From: an uncultured Sutterella sp.
GTDB lineage: Bacteria > Pseudomonadota > Gammaproteobacteria > Burkholderiales > Burkholderiaceae_F
Assembly: GCA_900544345.1 (NCBI GenBank)
Contig: UQUR01000001.1
Coordinates: forward strand, 62,001 to 126,000
Direction of reading: 5' to 3'
Length of the DNA: 64,000 bases
Shown: positions 24,392 to 35,136 of the stretch, piece by piece
Numbering within the stretch: position 1 is the first letter of the stretch
Layout: the number at the start of each line of letters is the position of its first letter
Notes under the pieces: generated by a model
What the model saw: only the letters and a program-made list of their open reading frames with translations
Told to the model about the DNA's origin: nothing
Databases searched by the model: none
Made by a program: the position numbers and the translations under genes

Positions 24392-26080
24392 CTACCCTTC
24401 AACTTGTTCAATGACAAGCTGGATACTGCGCTGTCCCATCCATTCATTAATTTCCGGTCGGTAAGCTAGTCGAGCCTCAGAGGGGACTTCGGCTGAGCGT
24501 CTGAAAAATATTCCGTTAAAGCGCATACCGTCCAATTCAAGCATCAATTTTAAGTGCCCGCCCTTGAGCACAGTTTGATGCAGTACCTTGAATTCGTTGG
24601 CAAAAAGGGGAGGTAAGAACCCCTGCCCCCATATCTGAGCATTAATTGACTCTACCAATGAAACCGTAATATCTTGCACTTGTAGAGGTCCGTCTACTAA
24701 AACATGACGCTCAAATACATCTGCATCGCAATTGTTGGCAACGATCATTTCAAAAGCGCGACAAAAATCATCGAAGCGATTGGCATCAATTGTGAGCCCC
24801 GCAGCCATCGCATGACCGCCGAATTTTTTAATAATACCCGGAGCTGTTTTGGTGACAAGATCCAACATGTCCCGCAAATGAACACCTTCGATCGAACGGC
24901 CAGAACCCTTCATTTCACCGTCGGCGGCATTGGCAAAGGCAATGGTAGGACGGTGTTTACTTTCTTTAATGCGGCTAGCCACCAATCCCACAATGCCTTG
25001 ATGCCAAGTTGGCTCAAATAGGGCAATAGTGTGCCGTTTACTCACGTCAATTTTGTTTAAAAGTATCGCCGCATCCCACTGCATATTGAGTTCTAACTCT
25101 CGGCGTTGGCGATTGTAGTCATCGAGAATTTTGGCGTAGTGCTGCGCTTCTGCATCGCTTTCACTGATAAGACACTCAATGCCTGCATTCATTAAGTCAA
25201 GTCGCCCGGCCGCATTAATTCTAGGGCCAATCACAAAACCAAAATCTCTGACACGGGCTTGAGCACTGGCTCGTCCGGCAATTTCAAAAAGTGCCTTAAC
25301 ACCCGGATGCGTGTGTCCGCAGCGCACTTTCGCTAATCCTTGCTGAACAAGAATTCTGTTATTACGGTCAAGTTTTACGACGTCAGCCACAGTTCCTAGG
25401 GCAACCAAGTCGACTAACTCATCGAGCCTTGGCTGAGTTTTCACATCAAATTTTCCTCTGTTTCGAAACTCTGCTCTAAGTGCCATGAGTACATAAAACA
25501 TGACGCCGACCCCGGCTAGGTTCTTACTTGCAAAAGAGCACCCCGGAGTATTAGGGTTCACAATACAGGCAGCTGCCGGCAAGGTTTCGGCCGGTAGATG
25601 GTGATCGGTGATGATGACATCAATACCGCTTTTATTGGCTTGTGCCACGCCATCAATACTGGCCATGCCGTTATCAACCGTCAAAATAAGCTGGGCACCT
25701 TTTTGAGCGGCTAAATCAACAATGCCTGGCGTTAATCCGTAACCGTAGATAAAACGATCAGGTACGAGATAGTCCACCGTGGCACCCATGCTCCTGAGCC
25801 CTCTGATAGCCACTGCGCAAGCGGTTGCACCATCACAGTCATAGTCGGCAATGACCATGATTTTTTTGTGAGCTTCAATGGCATCGGCTAACAGTTTAGC
25901 CGCAGCCCGTGTTCCCGTTAGGGTTTCCGGCGGCAACATTGCTCGCCAATCAGCCTTTAAATCTTGGGCACTTTCAATGCCTCGGGCTGCAAGCACCCGA
26001 GCAAGAGGTTCTGGGAAACCTTCTTCAGCCAGGTGGCCCGCAATGGCGGGACTGTAGTCTCTTGTGACAAAACGGGTCAT
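24392..26080 (-). CDS. recJ: Single-stranded-DNA exonuclease RecJ
   Basis: A 562-residue 5'-3' exonuclease used in recombination and mismatch repair. DHH-phosphoesterase motifs are visible: VIADYDCDGATACAVA near residue 76, LTVDNGMAS, ITDHHLPAET, NPNTPGC and the later DHHA1 region with GSGRSIEGVHLRDML and KFGGHAMAAGLTI. Length is normal. It overlaps by 4 bases the end of the upstream COG4255-like gene, the usual betaproteobacterial pairing. Confidence 0.96.
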   Translation of the reverse strand: MTRFVTRDYSPAIAGHLAEEGFPEPLARVLAARGIESAQDLKADWRAMLPPETLTGTRAAAKLLADAIEAHKKIMVIADYDCDGATACAVAIRGLRSMGATVDYLVPDRFIYGYGLTPGIVDLAAQKGAQLILTVDNGMASIDGVAQANKSGIDVIITDHHLPAETLPAAACIVNPNTPGCSFASKNLAGVGVMFYVLMALRAEFRNRGKFDVKTQPRLDELVDLVALGTVADVVKLDRNNRILVQQGLAKVRCGHTHPGVKALFEIAGRASAQARVRDFGFVIGPRINAAGRLDLMNAGIECLISESDAEAQHYAKILDDYNRQRRELELNMQWDAAILLNKIDVSKRHTIALFEPTWHQGIVGLVASRIKESKHRPTIAFANAADGEMKGSGRSIEGVHLRDMLDLVTKTAPGIIKKFGGHAMAAGLTIDANRFDDFCRAFEMIVANNCDADVFERHVLVDGPLQVQDITVSLVESINAQIWGQGFLPPLFANEFKVLHQTVLKGGHLKLMLELDGMRFNGIFFRRSAEVPSEARLAYRPEINEWMGQRSIQLVIEQVEG

Positions 26081-27150
26081 CGGGCAGCCTCACTTAAAAA
26101 ATTCTTCCAGTCCAATATCTTTTTCTTTTTAAAGCGGGCCAAAAAGCCTTTGGCACCGGCTCCCTGCTCGATGACAGTCGTATGTGTGTCTCGGGCACCG
26201 CTTGCAACTATAACCATTCGATTGGCTCTGCGAGCCTGGGCTAAACGTGCCAAATTATTTAATTTTTCAATGGTATGAGGCAGAGTTTCAATCCAAAGAT
26301 TCCAATTGCCTTGCCGGTAGCAATCGTATAAATCATCAATAACAGCCAAAAGATCGCCTTCAGGTGCTTCGGGCCAATCAGCTTTTAGCGGAGTTGTTCT
26401 GAAATTTAAAAGCCCAGCGTTTTGTGCCCACCCCCATACAAAAGAATCATTGGACATCACAGCTCTGAGTGTTGAAGGTTTTAAAAGATGACGTCTTGAG
26501 CCTCCGTCAGGCCAAAAACTGTCAATGGATTCAAGGCCATTTTGTTTGCGGGTAGCATTGACTGAACTTTTTTGCAGTATGGCTTCAAGTGCAGCCATCA
26601 TCTCTTTAAATTCAACAGAGGCAGGACCTTTAATGTCTTTATCTGAAAAAGGCTGATACTTTTGAGCGCACCATGGACGCACTGCAATTGGCCAGTCCTG
26701 ATTGCGGGTGAGGTACCATCGGTCAGCCCACTGCTGAAGCTGAAATCCATAGTTTCTCACACAGGCAAGAATCTCATCGTGAAGGCTATCTCGTTCTTCT
26801 GCAGTGAGCTCTTCGATAGGGGAGCGAAAAATCACAGAGCCATTTTGATTATCTTTATGAACGGTGTGAAGCCTCCAAGTTTGGGCCCCCATGGCAGGAC
26901 CTCCGTCAGCTTCCCACTCAAAGGCTGCAGTCTCAGGCATGCCTGAGCGTTTAGCAATCACTTGCCAGAGCCAGACAAGATGAGCTGCACCGTTTAGGAC
27001 ATCATCGTGGACGAGTTCTTGGGAAATTACTTCGCCCGCACCTTCGGTAAGGGTCAGTAAAGGGGTTAGTGTTTCTTGAAGTGCTGGCTGCGGCAGCACT
27101 TCGGGTGGCAATCTCAGACCTGGGATTAAAAAGTAAACAGAATTCATCAC
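26077..27150 (-). CDS. Conserved protein coupled to recJ (COG4255-like)
   Basis: A 357-residue, probably cytoplasmic protein with no transmembrane segment. It begins MNSVYFLIPGLRLPPEVLPQP, has a Trp-rich middle (FQLQQWADRWYLTR and WPIAVRPW), and ends with a segment MVIVASGARDTHTT followed by a basic stretch. Betaproteobacteria commonly carry a gene of this kind directly before recJ, sometimes annotated as a phosphoglycerate-mutase-like or regulatory protein. The 4-base overlap with recJ shows translational coupling. I do not assign a function. Confidence 0.55.
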   Translation of the reverse strand: MMNSVYFLIPGLRLPPEVLPQPALQETLTPLLTLTEGAGEVISQELVHDDVLNGAAHLVWLWQVIAKRSGMPETAAFEWEADGGPAMGAQTWRLHTVHKDNQNGSVIFRSPIEELTAEERDSLHDEILACVRNYGFQLQQWADRWYLTRNQDWPIAVRPWCAQKYQPFSDKDIKGPASVEFKEMMAALEAILQKSSVNATRKQNGLESIDSFWPDGGSRRHLLKPSTLRAVMSNDSFVWGWAQNAGLLNFRTTPLKADWPEAPEGDLLAVIDDLYDCYRQGNWNLWIETLPHTIEKLNNLARLAQARRANRMVIVASGARDTHTTVIEQGAGAKGFLARFKKKKILDWKNFLSEAAR

Positions 27151-27337
27151 TTAAAAATATTCGGGCAGTGTTTTCTTTTCACTCCCGAAAATCGTCTAAA
27201 GCTATCATTTAACGGAGAACATTATACGTGAGGTACCTCTTGAGATCGGAAGACTTGAGAGTGATTTTCAGTCATGAGAAAACTTTTTAAAAGCAGTACA
27301 CTGCGGCGCAATGTTCGTTTGAAAAAGAGAAAGAAAG

Positions 27338-28297
27338 ATGTTTGCAAATAAGGAAACGGACGATTTAGCTAAAGATCGTGCCTTTTCAAGCCACGGTCAA
27401 GGTGACAGCCTCTATAACCATGCAACCCGCCAAGTTAAAACAAGTGTCTTGGGTTTGGCGGTATTACTTACTTTAGGCTTTTCAGCAGTTGAATTAATTG
27501 GTGGTCTTTTAAGTAATTCCCTAGCTTTGATTGGGGACGCCGGCCATATGGCAACAGATGCAGCAAGTCTTCTTTTTGCCTTAGTGGCTAATTGGCTTGC
27601 CCGTGAAGGAGCAGATAGTCACCACTCTTTTGGTCACGCTCGCATCGAAGTACTTGCAGCCTTTATCAATGCTCTCGTTATGTTTATCGTGCTGGGCTGG
27701 ATTTGCTTTGAAGCTATTGATCGTTTGACAAATCCCCATGATGTCTCAGGCGGCAGTGTGATGCTGATTGCTACGATTGGTATGTTTGTCAATATTGGAG
27801 TGGCTTTGTCTCTGTCAAGAGATAAGAAAAATGTTAACACTCGAGCTGCTCTAGTACACGTATTGGGAGACCTCTTGGGGTCAGTGGCAGCCATTATTTC
27901 CGGTGCCGTCATTTATTTTGGAGGACCGGTTGAAGTTGACCCGATTCTCTCGCTTCTTATCTGCTTATTGGTTGCGCACGCTGCCTGGGGCGTTTTAAAA
28001 GAAACTGTTCCAGTGATGCTTGATGCTGTGCCTGAAGGCGTTAAGTACGAGGAGGTGGGTGATGCGATCTCGGCGATACCCGGAGTGATTAGTGTGCACG
28101 ATTTGCATGTCTGGGTAATGAGTCCGGGCTACTCTGCCATTTCGGCACACTTGCAGATCGACTCCCACCGTTCGTGGCCGCTTATTCTTGAAGCTGTTCG
28201 CAAAAATGTCAAGGAACGCTTTAACATCGATCACGTGGCTTTGCAGCCTGAATGGGATAGCGTTACATGCGAGCAAAAATCAGAGTTGCATAAATAA
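27338..28297 (+). CDS. Cation diffusion facilitator metal exporter (CzcD/ZitB type)
   Basis: A 319-residue inner-membrane proton-coupled exporter of Zn2+ or related ions. Six transmembrane segments precede a cytosolic C-terminal domain. The metal-site motifs are NSLALIGDAGHMATDAASL (HxxxD) in TM2 and ALVHVLGDLLGSVAAI in TM5. The His-rich loop found in many members is short here (HHSFGHA). The C-terminal domain has ISVHDLHVWVMSPGYSAISAHL. It stands alone with a strong terminator behind it. Confidence 0.93.
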   Translation: MFANKETDDLAKDRAFSSHGQGDSLYNHATRQVKTSVLGLAVLLTLGFSAVELIGGLLSNSLALIGDAGHMATDAASLLFALVANWLAREGADSHHSFGHARIEVLAAFINALVMFIVLGWICFEAIDRLTNPHDVSGGSVMLIATIGMFVNIGVALSLSRDKKNVNTRAALVHVLGDLLGSVAAIISGAVIYFGGPVEVDPILSLLICLLVAHAAWGVLKETVPVMLDAVPEGVKYEEVGDAISAIPGVISVHDLHVWVMSPGYSAISAHLQIDSHRSWPLILEAVRKNVKERFNIDHVALQPEWDSVTCEQKSELHK

Positions 28298-28306
28298 AAA
28301 TAAAAA

Positions 28307-28336
28307 AATCCTCAGAAGTTTTTTCTTCTGAGGATT
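28307..28336. terminator. Bidirectional terminator between the CDF exporter and DUF1846 gene
   Basis: A perfect 12-bp stem AATCCTCAGAAG/CTTCTGAGGATT with a T6 loop. An A7 run on the left serves as the T-run for minus-strand transcripts. Confidence 0.85.
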
Positions 28337-28366
28337 GCAGAGCGCTTTAGTTGGTGTTGTTAGAGA

Positions 28367-29851
28367 CTATTTGTGATAGAGCCTTGTTGTTTCATAGCGA
28401 GGTTCGCAGCTCACATTGATCCCTAAACGTTGAAGTACCCGTTCATCTTCTTCACTGATAATGACCGTAAAGTGCACTTCCGAGCCGCGAAGCTTAGAGA
28501 GCTGTTCTTTGGCTTTTTGTGCCGCATCATTGCGAAGCGCTGAAATAGTGAGCGCGAGCAAGACCTCATCGATATGCAGTCTCGGGTTTTTGTGTAACAG
28601 GTACTGAGTTTTTAACTGACAAATCGGCTCAAGCACACGGGCAGAAATTAAATCCACATCATGATCAATTCCTGCTAAAAGCTTAAGCGCATTTAAAAGC
28701 ATTGCCGAAGCGCAACCCAACGTACTGGAAGTTTTGCCAGTGACAATTTGACCATTGGGAAGCATCATAGCGGCCGCTGGGGCTCCGGTTTGCTCTGCTT
28801 TATTAAGTGCCACAGCCACAGCCGGACAAATGTCAGGCGACGTTTCTGCCTGATTCATCACAATCTTTAAGTGATTGATTTCCTGATCATTTGAAGCTCC
28901 TCGCATGTGCTTGACGCCTGCTGCATAGTAGCGGCGAAGAATTTCCATGCGGGAGGCATTGCGACACACATCATCATCGACGATGCAGTTGCCGGCCATA
29001 TTGACCCCCATATCAGTGGGAGACTTGTATGGCGAGACACCTTGAATGCGTTCAAAAATAGCATTCAAGACCGGGAAAATTTCAACGTCACGGTTGTAGT
29101 TCACAGCTGTTTTGCCGTAAGCCTCCAGGTGGAAGGGGTCAATCATGTTGACGTCATTTAAATCGGCAGTAGCGGCTTCATAAGCGAGATTAACCGGATG
29201 CTTTAGCGGTAAATTCCAAATCGGGAATGTTTCAAACTTGGCGTAACCGGCTTTAACGCCTCGTTTATAGTCGTGATAGAGCTGACTTAGGCAAGTGGCC
29301 ATCTTTCCGCTTCCGGGGCCCGGAGCTGTCACAACAATGAGCGAACGCGTGGTTTCAATGTATTCGTTCTGTCCTAATCCTTCTTCGCTGACGATGAAAT
29401 CCACGTCAGAGGGATAGCCAGGGATAGGGAAGTGACGATAGTGAGGCACCCCTAATGTCTCCAGACGCTTTAAGAAGGCCTGGGCGGCTTTTTGACCGGT
29501 ATATTGTGTTAGAACGACGCTACCGACATATAGTCCCATTTCGCGGAAGGCGTCAATTAAACGCAGAACATCTTCATCATAGGTGATGCCTAAGTCACCT
29601 CGCACCTTGTTTGATTCAATATCAGCGGCATTAATGGTGATGACGATTTCTACATCGTTTTTGAGTTGCTGCAGCATGCGAATCTTGCTGTCAGGCTTAA
29701 AACCCGGAAGAACACGTGAGGCATGGAAGTCATCAAAGAGCTTGCCGCCAAACTCTAGATAAAGTTTGCCTCCGAATTGGGCGATTCGATGACGAATCTG
29801 TTCGGACTGCATCGTAAGATATTTTTGATTATCAAAACCAATCGCCTGCAT
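28367..29851 (-). CDS. DUF1846 (UPF0371) family protein
   Basis: A 494-residue cytoplasmic protein of the DUF1846 family. It begins MQAIGFDNQKYLTMQSEQI and then GGKLYLEFGGKLFDDFHASRVLPGF, the family hallmark. A glycine-rich VTAPGPGSGKMATCLSQ near residue 175 resembles a nucleotide-binding loop. The catalytic activity is not established to my knowledge. The family is best known from Firmicutes, so its presence here may reflect gut gene exchange, though that needs a tree. Confidence 0.85.
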   Translation of the reverse strand: MQAIGFDNQKYLTMQSEQIRHRIAQFGGKLYLEFGGKLFDDFHASRVLPGFKPDSKIRMLQQLKNDVEIVITINAADIESNKVRGDLGITYDEDVLRLIDAFREMGLYVGSVVLTQYTGQKAAQAFLKRLETLGVPHYRHFPIPGYPSDVDFIVSEEGLGQNEYIETTRSLIVVTAPGPGSGKMATCLSQLYHDYKRGVKAGYAKFETFPIWNLPLKHPVNLAYEAATADLNDVNMIDPFHLEAYGKTAVNYNRDVEIFPVLNAIFERIQGVSPYKSPTDMGVNMAGNCIVDDDVCRNASRMEILRRYYAAGVKHMRGASNDQEINHLKIVMNQAETSPDICPAVAVALNKAEQTGAPAAAMMLPNGQIVTGKTSSTLGCASAMLLNALKLLAGIDHDVDLISARVLEPICQLKTQYLLHKNPRLHIDEVLLALTISALRNDAAQKAKEQLSKLRGSEVHFTVIISEEDERVLQRLGINVSCEPRYETTRLYHK

Positions 29852-29980
29852 TTTGGATTTCCTTTCTCCCGAAAAAATTTCAACCAGCCAGTATAGCTAA
29901 AACTAAAAAATGGGTGAGAACTGAAAGGATAATTTTTGTTAAGAGTACAACCTTTTGAGTATAAGGCTAGCTATAAAGGG

Positions 29981-30030
29981 CCTTTAAAAAGATCCGGTCG
30001 GCACGAGACTACTCAAAGTCTTTTTAAAGG
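29981..30030. repeat. 12-bp perfect inverted repeat with 26-nt loop upstream of kdsA
   Basis: CCTTTAAAAAGA (29981-29992) and TCTTTTTAAAGG (30019-30030). It sits between divergent genes in a 301-bp gap (29852-30152), otherwise empty apart from AT-rich promoter-like sequence and TTAGCTAA-type short palindromes near 30095-30115. It could be an operator, a small-RNA structure or a relic. Function not determined. Confidence 0.5.
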
Positions 30031-30152
30031 AGCATTAAACGGAATGCATTTAAGTGTTGTATATGCTATGTTTAGCACAATAATCTATATTGCTTAGCTA
30101 AATACTTAGCTGAGCAGATCAAAAAATAATTTATCGTACAAAAGGTTAATCA

Positions 30153-31004
30153 ATGAAACTTTGCGGTTTTGAAATCGGTTTGGATAAACCGTTTTTCCTC
30201 ATGGCCGGTCCCTGCGTCATCGAAAGTGAAGAAATGGTGATGGAAATTGCCCGAGAGATGAAGGCAATCTGTGATGAACTGGGGATTCATTATATTTTTA
30301 AAGCCAGTTATGACAAAGCGAATCGTACCTCTGTTTCGAGTTTTCGTGGCCCGGGGCTCGAAAAAGGACTGGAGATTTTGGCTCGTGTCAGAGAAACGGT
30401 GGGAGTTCCAGTTGTCACTGATGTTCACACCGAAATGGAAGTGCCGTTGGTTGCCCGATACGTTGATGTGCTGCAGACACCTGCTTTTTTATGTCGCCAG
30501 ACAGACTTCATCTGTGCCTGCGCTCGTACCGGCAAACCCGTTAATATCAAAAAGGGACAGTTTTTGGCTCCTCATGACATGATTAACGTCATTGAAAAAG
30601 CTCGTGCAGCTGCCCGTGAGGCTGGTGTAAGCGAAGATAATTTCATGTGCTGCGAGAGGGGAGCCTCTTTCGGTTACGGTAACCTTGTCAGTGATATGAG
30701 AAGCCTAGCTATCATGCGCGAGACGGGCGCACCGGTTGTGTTTGATGCGACGCATTCGGTTCAGTTGCCGGGTGGTAACGGAAAGAGCTCCGGCGGCAAT
30801 CGTGCCTTTGTTCCGGTGCTCTCCCGTGCGGCTGTTGCCGTTGGCGTAAGTGGTTTATTTATGGAAACGCACCCGGATCCTGCCTGTGCGAAAAGTGACG
30901 GTCCCAATATGGTACCGTTAGATAAAATGAAGGAACTTTTAACCAACTTGGTCGCAATTGACCGGGTTGTTAAAAAAATGCCGCTTTTAGAAAACAGCTT
31001 CTGA
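30153..31004 (+). CDS. kdsA: 3-deoxy-D-manno-octulosonate 8-phosphate synthase
   Basis: A 283-residue cytosolic enzyme that condenses phosphoenolpyruvate with arabinose 5-phosphate to give KDO-8-phosphate for lipopolysaccharide. Family features are [64 protein letters not shown] and [12 protein letters not shown]. It begins after AAAGG 7 bases upstream. With eno and ftsB it forms the gene order usual in betaproteobacteria. Confidence 0.97.
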   Translation: MKLCGFEIGLDKPFFLMAGPCVIESEEMVMEIAREMKAICDELGIHYIFKASYDKANRTSVSSFRGPGLEKGLEILARVRETVGVPVVTDVHTEMEVPLVARYVDVLQTPAFLCRQTDFICACARTGKPVNIKKGQFLAPHDMINVIEKARAAAREAGVSEDNFMCCERGASFGYGNLVSDMRSLAIMRETGAPVVFDATHSVQLPGGNGKSSGGNRAFVPVLSRAAVAVGVSGLFMETHPDPACAKSDGPNMVPLDKMKELLTNLVAIDRVVKKMPLLENSF

Positions 31005-31032
31005 CTGTAGCGGCACTTCTACGTTAAAATAG

Positions 31033-31055
31033 CGGCCGAGAATCGGTCTCGGCCG
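31033..31055 (+). terminator. GC-rich hairpin between kdsA and eno
   Basis: The 9-bp stem CGGCCGAGA/TCTCGGCCG is followed after about 10 bases by a run of seven T. It is a probable terminator or attenuator separating kdsA from eno. A second imperfect stem (GGCTGCAG/CTGCGGCC) follows near 31081. Confidence 0.5.
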
Positions 31056-31116
31056 GATTTGCTCTTTTTTTATAAAACTCGGCTGCAGCGCTGCGGCCGT
31101 TTAAATTTATTTTTGA

Positions 31117-32421
<1,305 letters not shown>

Positions 32422-32448
32422 TTTGAGGGAATGTAAGGCCAGGGCAAA

Positions 32449-32829
32449 ATGATCACAGCCGATAGAATCATCAAAGTATTGCTGATTTTATTGCTCCTCA
32501 TGCTTTGGCCTTTGATCGGTGGTCAGGGCGGCTACATCCGTGTAGTGAGCTTGAGTGAGGAGTTGGCTGATATCAAAGAGCAAAATGCGCTTACCTTTGA
32601 AGAAAATCAGCGCCTGGCTGCCGAAGTCCGTTCATTGCAAATCGGGGCCGATGCCATTGAGGAGCGTGCCCGTTACGACCTTAATATGGTTCGCCCCGGT
32701 GAGGTGCTTTTTCGTATTCAAAGACCTCAAAAAGTGTTGCCAGGCAATGCGCTTCCAGCCGATATTCTAAATGATCCTCTTTATCGTCCGGCTCCCGTGA
32801 CACCTCCTGCTTCCGAACCTGTCCAATAA
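32449..32829 (+). CDS. ftsB: Cell-division protein FtsB
   Basis: A 126-residue inner-membrane divisome protein: a short N-terminal cytoplasmic part, a single transmembrane segment (IKVLLILLLLMLWPLIGG), then a coiled-coil region (LSEELADIKEQNALTFEENQRLAAEVRSL) and the typical IEERARYDLNMVRPGEVLFRI. The C-terminus is proline-rich. It starts 27 bases after eno, the conserved order. Confidence 0.93.
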   Translation: MITADRIIKVLLILLLLMLWPLIGGQGGYIRVVSLSEELADIKEQNALTFEENQRLAAEVRSLQIGADAIEERARYDLNMVRPGEVLFRIQRPQKVLPGNALPADILNDPLYRPAPVTPPASEPVQ

Positions 32830-32921
32830 GGCGAAGTCATTATCTTTGCTTAAATTTTTTCTTACTCTTTTGGCGCAATCGGCTATAAATAACGAAAGAC
32901 TTTTTTCAAAAAGGATTTGTT

Positions 32922-34118
32922 ATGACCGATCGCATCATCATTAAGCCTGAGGCTTTTGCTGAAAGTGCAAAAAAAGCCGCTCAGGTTCGTCATATTATTC
33001 ACCGCCGTCCAGAAATTGGACTGAATTTAACTGAGACTGAAAAAACTATTGTTGAAGCTTTGAAAAGTTTTGGTTGTGAAGATATCTATACCCGAGTGGG
33101 CGGCTCCGAGGTCAGCGGTGTGGTCTGTGTTATTAAAGGCGATGAGCCAGGCCGCACCATCGGACTTCGTGCTGACAGTGACGCCTTGCCTCTGAACGAA
33201 AATACAGGCGCTGCCTATTCAAGTGAAAAACCCAAACATATGCATGCCTGTGGTCACGACGGCCACGTTGCTACGCTTTTAGCCGTTGTGCAATACTTTA
33301 TGCAGCATAGGCACTTTGCTGGTACGCTTGTTGCAATTTTTCAGCCTGGCGAAGAGGGTTTTGCAGGTGCGCGTCATATGGTCGAAGATGGTCTTGTTGA
33401 GCGCTTTGGTATTGATGAATTTTATGCATTGCACGCAGAACCCTCGCTTGAAGTCGGTAGCGTCGGTTTTATCTCGGGGTACGGTACCTCCAATGCGGAT
33501 ATCTTTGAGATTCAATTTGAAGGTAAGGGTGGTCACGGTTCACGCCCCCAATTGGCTAAAGACGTAGTTGTTGCTATGGGTGAAACCATTTTGGCTTTGC
33601 AAACAGTGGTAGCCCGCAATCTTAATCCGCAGCAATCGGGTGTGATCTCTGTGGGATGCGCACAAGCAGGCGACCCCAATGGCACAAGTGTTCTGCCGCA
33701 AAAAGCGCTTATCCGTGGCACCACTCGCTCCTATGAACCTGAAGTACGGGATTTGATTGAGCGGCGCATTAAAGAAATTGCTCAAGGTGTAGCTCAAATG
33801 TACGGCATTTCGGCCAAAGCTCAGTACACGCGGCTCTACCCGGCAATGTACAACACACCGGAGCGAGTTGAAGAGGCGCAAGCCGTGGCTAAAGAGGTGC
33901 TGGGTGAGGACAAAGTACACAGCTTAAAGGGCTCAATGGGGGGAGAGGATTTTTCCTTTATGCTTCTTGAACGCCCAGGGTGCCTATTTCGCTTAGGAAT
34001 GAAGGATGCAGAACATATTGCACCTGTTCACAATGAGCGTTTTGACTTTAACGATAAAGCCATTGCAACGGGAGCTGCAGTTTTGGCCTCTATCGCTTTG
34101 ACTCGAATGAAAGCATAA
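32922..34118 (+). CDS. M20-family amidohydrolase (hippurate hydrolase-like)
   Basis: A 398-residue zinc peptidase-family enzyme that cleaves N-acyl amino acids. Metal-binding motifs are visible: GLRADSDALPLNE, MHACGHDGHVATLL, FQPGEEGFAGARHMVEDG, EFYALHAEP and a C-terminal MGGEDFSFML. No signal peptide is seen. It is transcribed alone and ends at a strong terminator. A second, more AbgA-like member lies at 59026. Confidence 0.9.
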   Translation: MTDRIIIKPEAFAESAKKAAQVRHIIHRRPEIGLNLTETEKTIVEALKSFGCEDIYTRVGGSEVSGVVCVIKGDEPGRTIGLRADSDALPLNENTGAAYSSEKPKHMHACGHDGHVATLLAVVQYFMQHRHFAGTLVAIFQPGEEGFAGARHMVEDGLVERFGIDEFYALHAEPSLEVGSVGFISGYGTSNADIFEIQFEGKGGHGSRPQLAKDVVVAMGETILALQTVVARNLNPQQSGVISVGCAQAGDPNGTSVLPQKALIRGTTRSYEPEVRDLIERRIKEIAQGVAQMYGISAKAQYTRLYPAMYNTPERVEEAQAVAKEVLGEDKVHSLKGSMGGEDFSFMLLERPGCLFRLGMKDAEHIAPVHNERFDFNDKAIATGAAVLASIALTRMKA

Positions 34119-34124
34119 ATAGTG

Positions 34125-34154
34125 GGGCCGCCCAAAGGCGGCCCAGATTTTTTT
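34125..34154 (+). terminator. Rho-independent terminator of the M20 gene
   Basis: The 8-bp stem GGGCCGCC/GGCGGCCC with loop CAAA, followed by AGATTTTTTT. It abuts the end of the converging hypothetical gene. Confidence 0.88.
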
Positions 34155-35136
34155 AATTAATCCACTTTTGTGTTTGAAGCACCTCATCGGCTTGGGTTTG
34201 ACCCCAGACCATACGGCGAGCAAGATCAACGATTTGCTCGGGCGTAATTCTTTCAAGTGTTTTTAAGTCAGGCTCGGCCTCTTTGCCGGTAGGCGTTACG
34301 GTATAGAGCCAATAATGATGACCGTCGAAATAGACAGTGAGGTGCTCAGTCTTTTTTTTCTCGCCCTCCTTGATTGCACGAAATCCGAAGAGATGTGAAA
34401 GTTTCATTGTGACAGCAGGCTGCCCGGTTAATTCAAGTGTGACTTCGTGTTTGGGTAGTCGTTGATCAGGATTTTCAAGCAATGACATCAGGTCTTCAAA
34501 CAACTTTTCGGGATCAGTCTGCTTAGCCTGATTTATGGGCGAGAGCTGAGGATAGTGATCAGTGATCTTTGGAAGTACCTTATTCATAAAACGCTCTAGT
34601 ACTTCATTTTGATCATGTTCGATCAGGTCAGCCAGAGACGGATCGGCCTGATACACTCGCACGTTAATTGTGGACTGGTTTTTATCGGGGATTAGGCATA
34701 AAAGGAAATGCTCAATGGGTTCAAAAGCCCAAACCCTTTCGTTTTCTTCTTTTATGAAAAAGCCATCGACTTCTTCGCCGCCTTTGACTTGTTTGGGTAA
34801 AAAAGAGTCCAAGACGTCTTTGAGGTTTTGATGCGTGACAGCGGCCTCACCTGTTGACGCATTGATATTGACAGAGTAAATCAAGCACTCGTTATCAATA
34901 ATGAGTTTAAAAACCCAGGCGATAAGCCCTTCTTTTTTCCCTGTATGCTCCAGAAAATCAGCTGTGATAGCCTTAACTCTTCCTACGGCTTCTTTTTCAC
35001 TGAGGCCTCTAATAGGGTAGGGGCCGTTTAAGGTAGCCAAGATGGGATTGCCTAATAAGTAAAACCCGCCCTGCAGTCCATCATAGTTAAATCCCATGAC
35101 GTCATGCTTTTCGTTTGTTTTAAAGATTGTTTTCAT
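34153..35136 (-). CDS. Hypothetical protein coupled to hslO
   Basis: A 327-residue protein with no signal peptide, no transmembrane segment and a high content of acidic and lysine residues. I recognise no family. Features seen are GFYLLGNPILATLNGPYPIRG near the start, GLIAWVFKLIIDNECLIYSVNINAS near residue 90, and an Asp/Glu/Lys-rich second half. Its start codon shares one base with the hslO stop, so it is co-translated with the chaperone; a stress-related role is only a guess. Confidence 0.6.
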   Translation of the reverse strand: MKTIFKTNEKHDVMGFNYDGLQGGFYLLGNPILATLNGPYPIRGLSEKEAVGRVKAITADFLEHTGKKEGLIAWVFKLIIDNECLIYSVNINASTGEAAVTHQNLKDVLDSFLPKQVKGGEEVDGFFIKEENERVWAFEPIEHFLLCLIPDKNQSTINVRVYQADPSLADLIEHDQNEVLERFMNKVLPKITDHYPQLSPINQAKQTDPEKLFEDLMSLLENPDQRLPKHEVTLELTGQPAVTMKLSHLFGFRAIKEGEKKKTEHLTVYFDGHHYWLYTVTPTGKEAEPDLKTLERITPEQIVDLARRMVWGQTQADEVLQTQKWIN

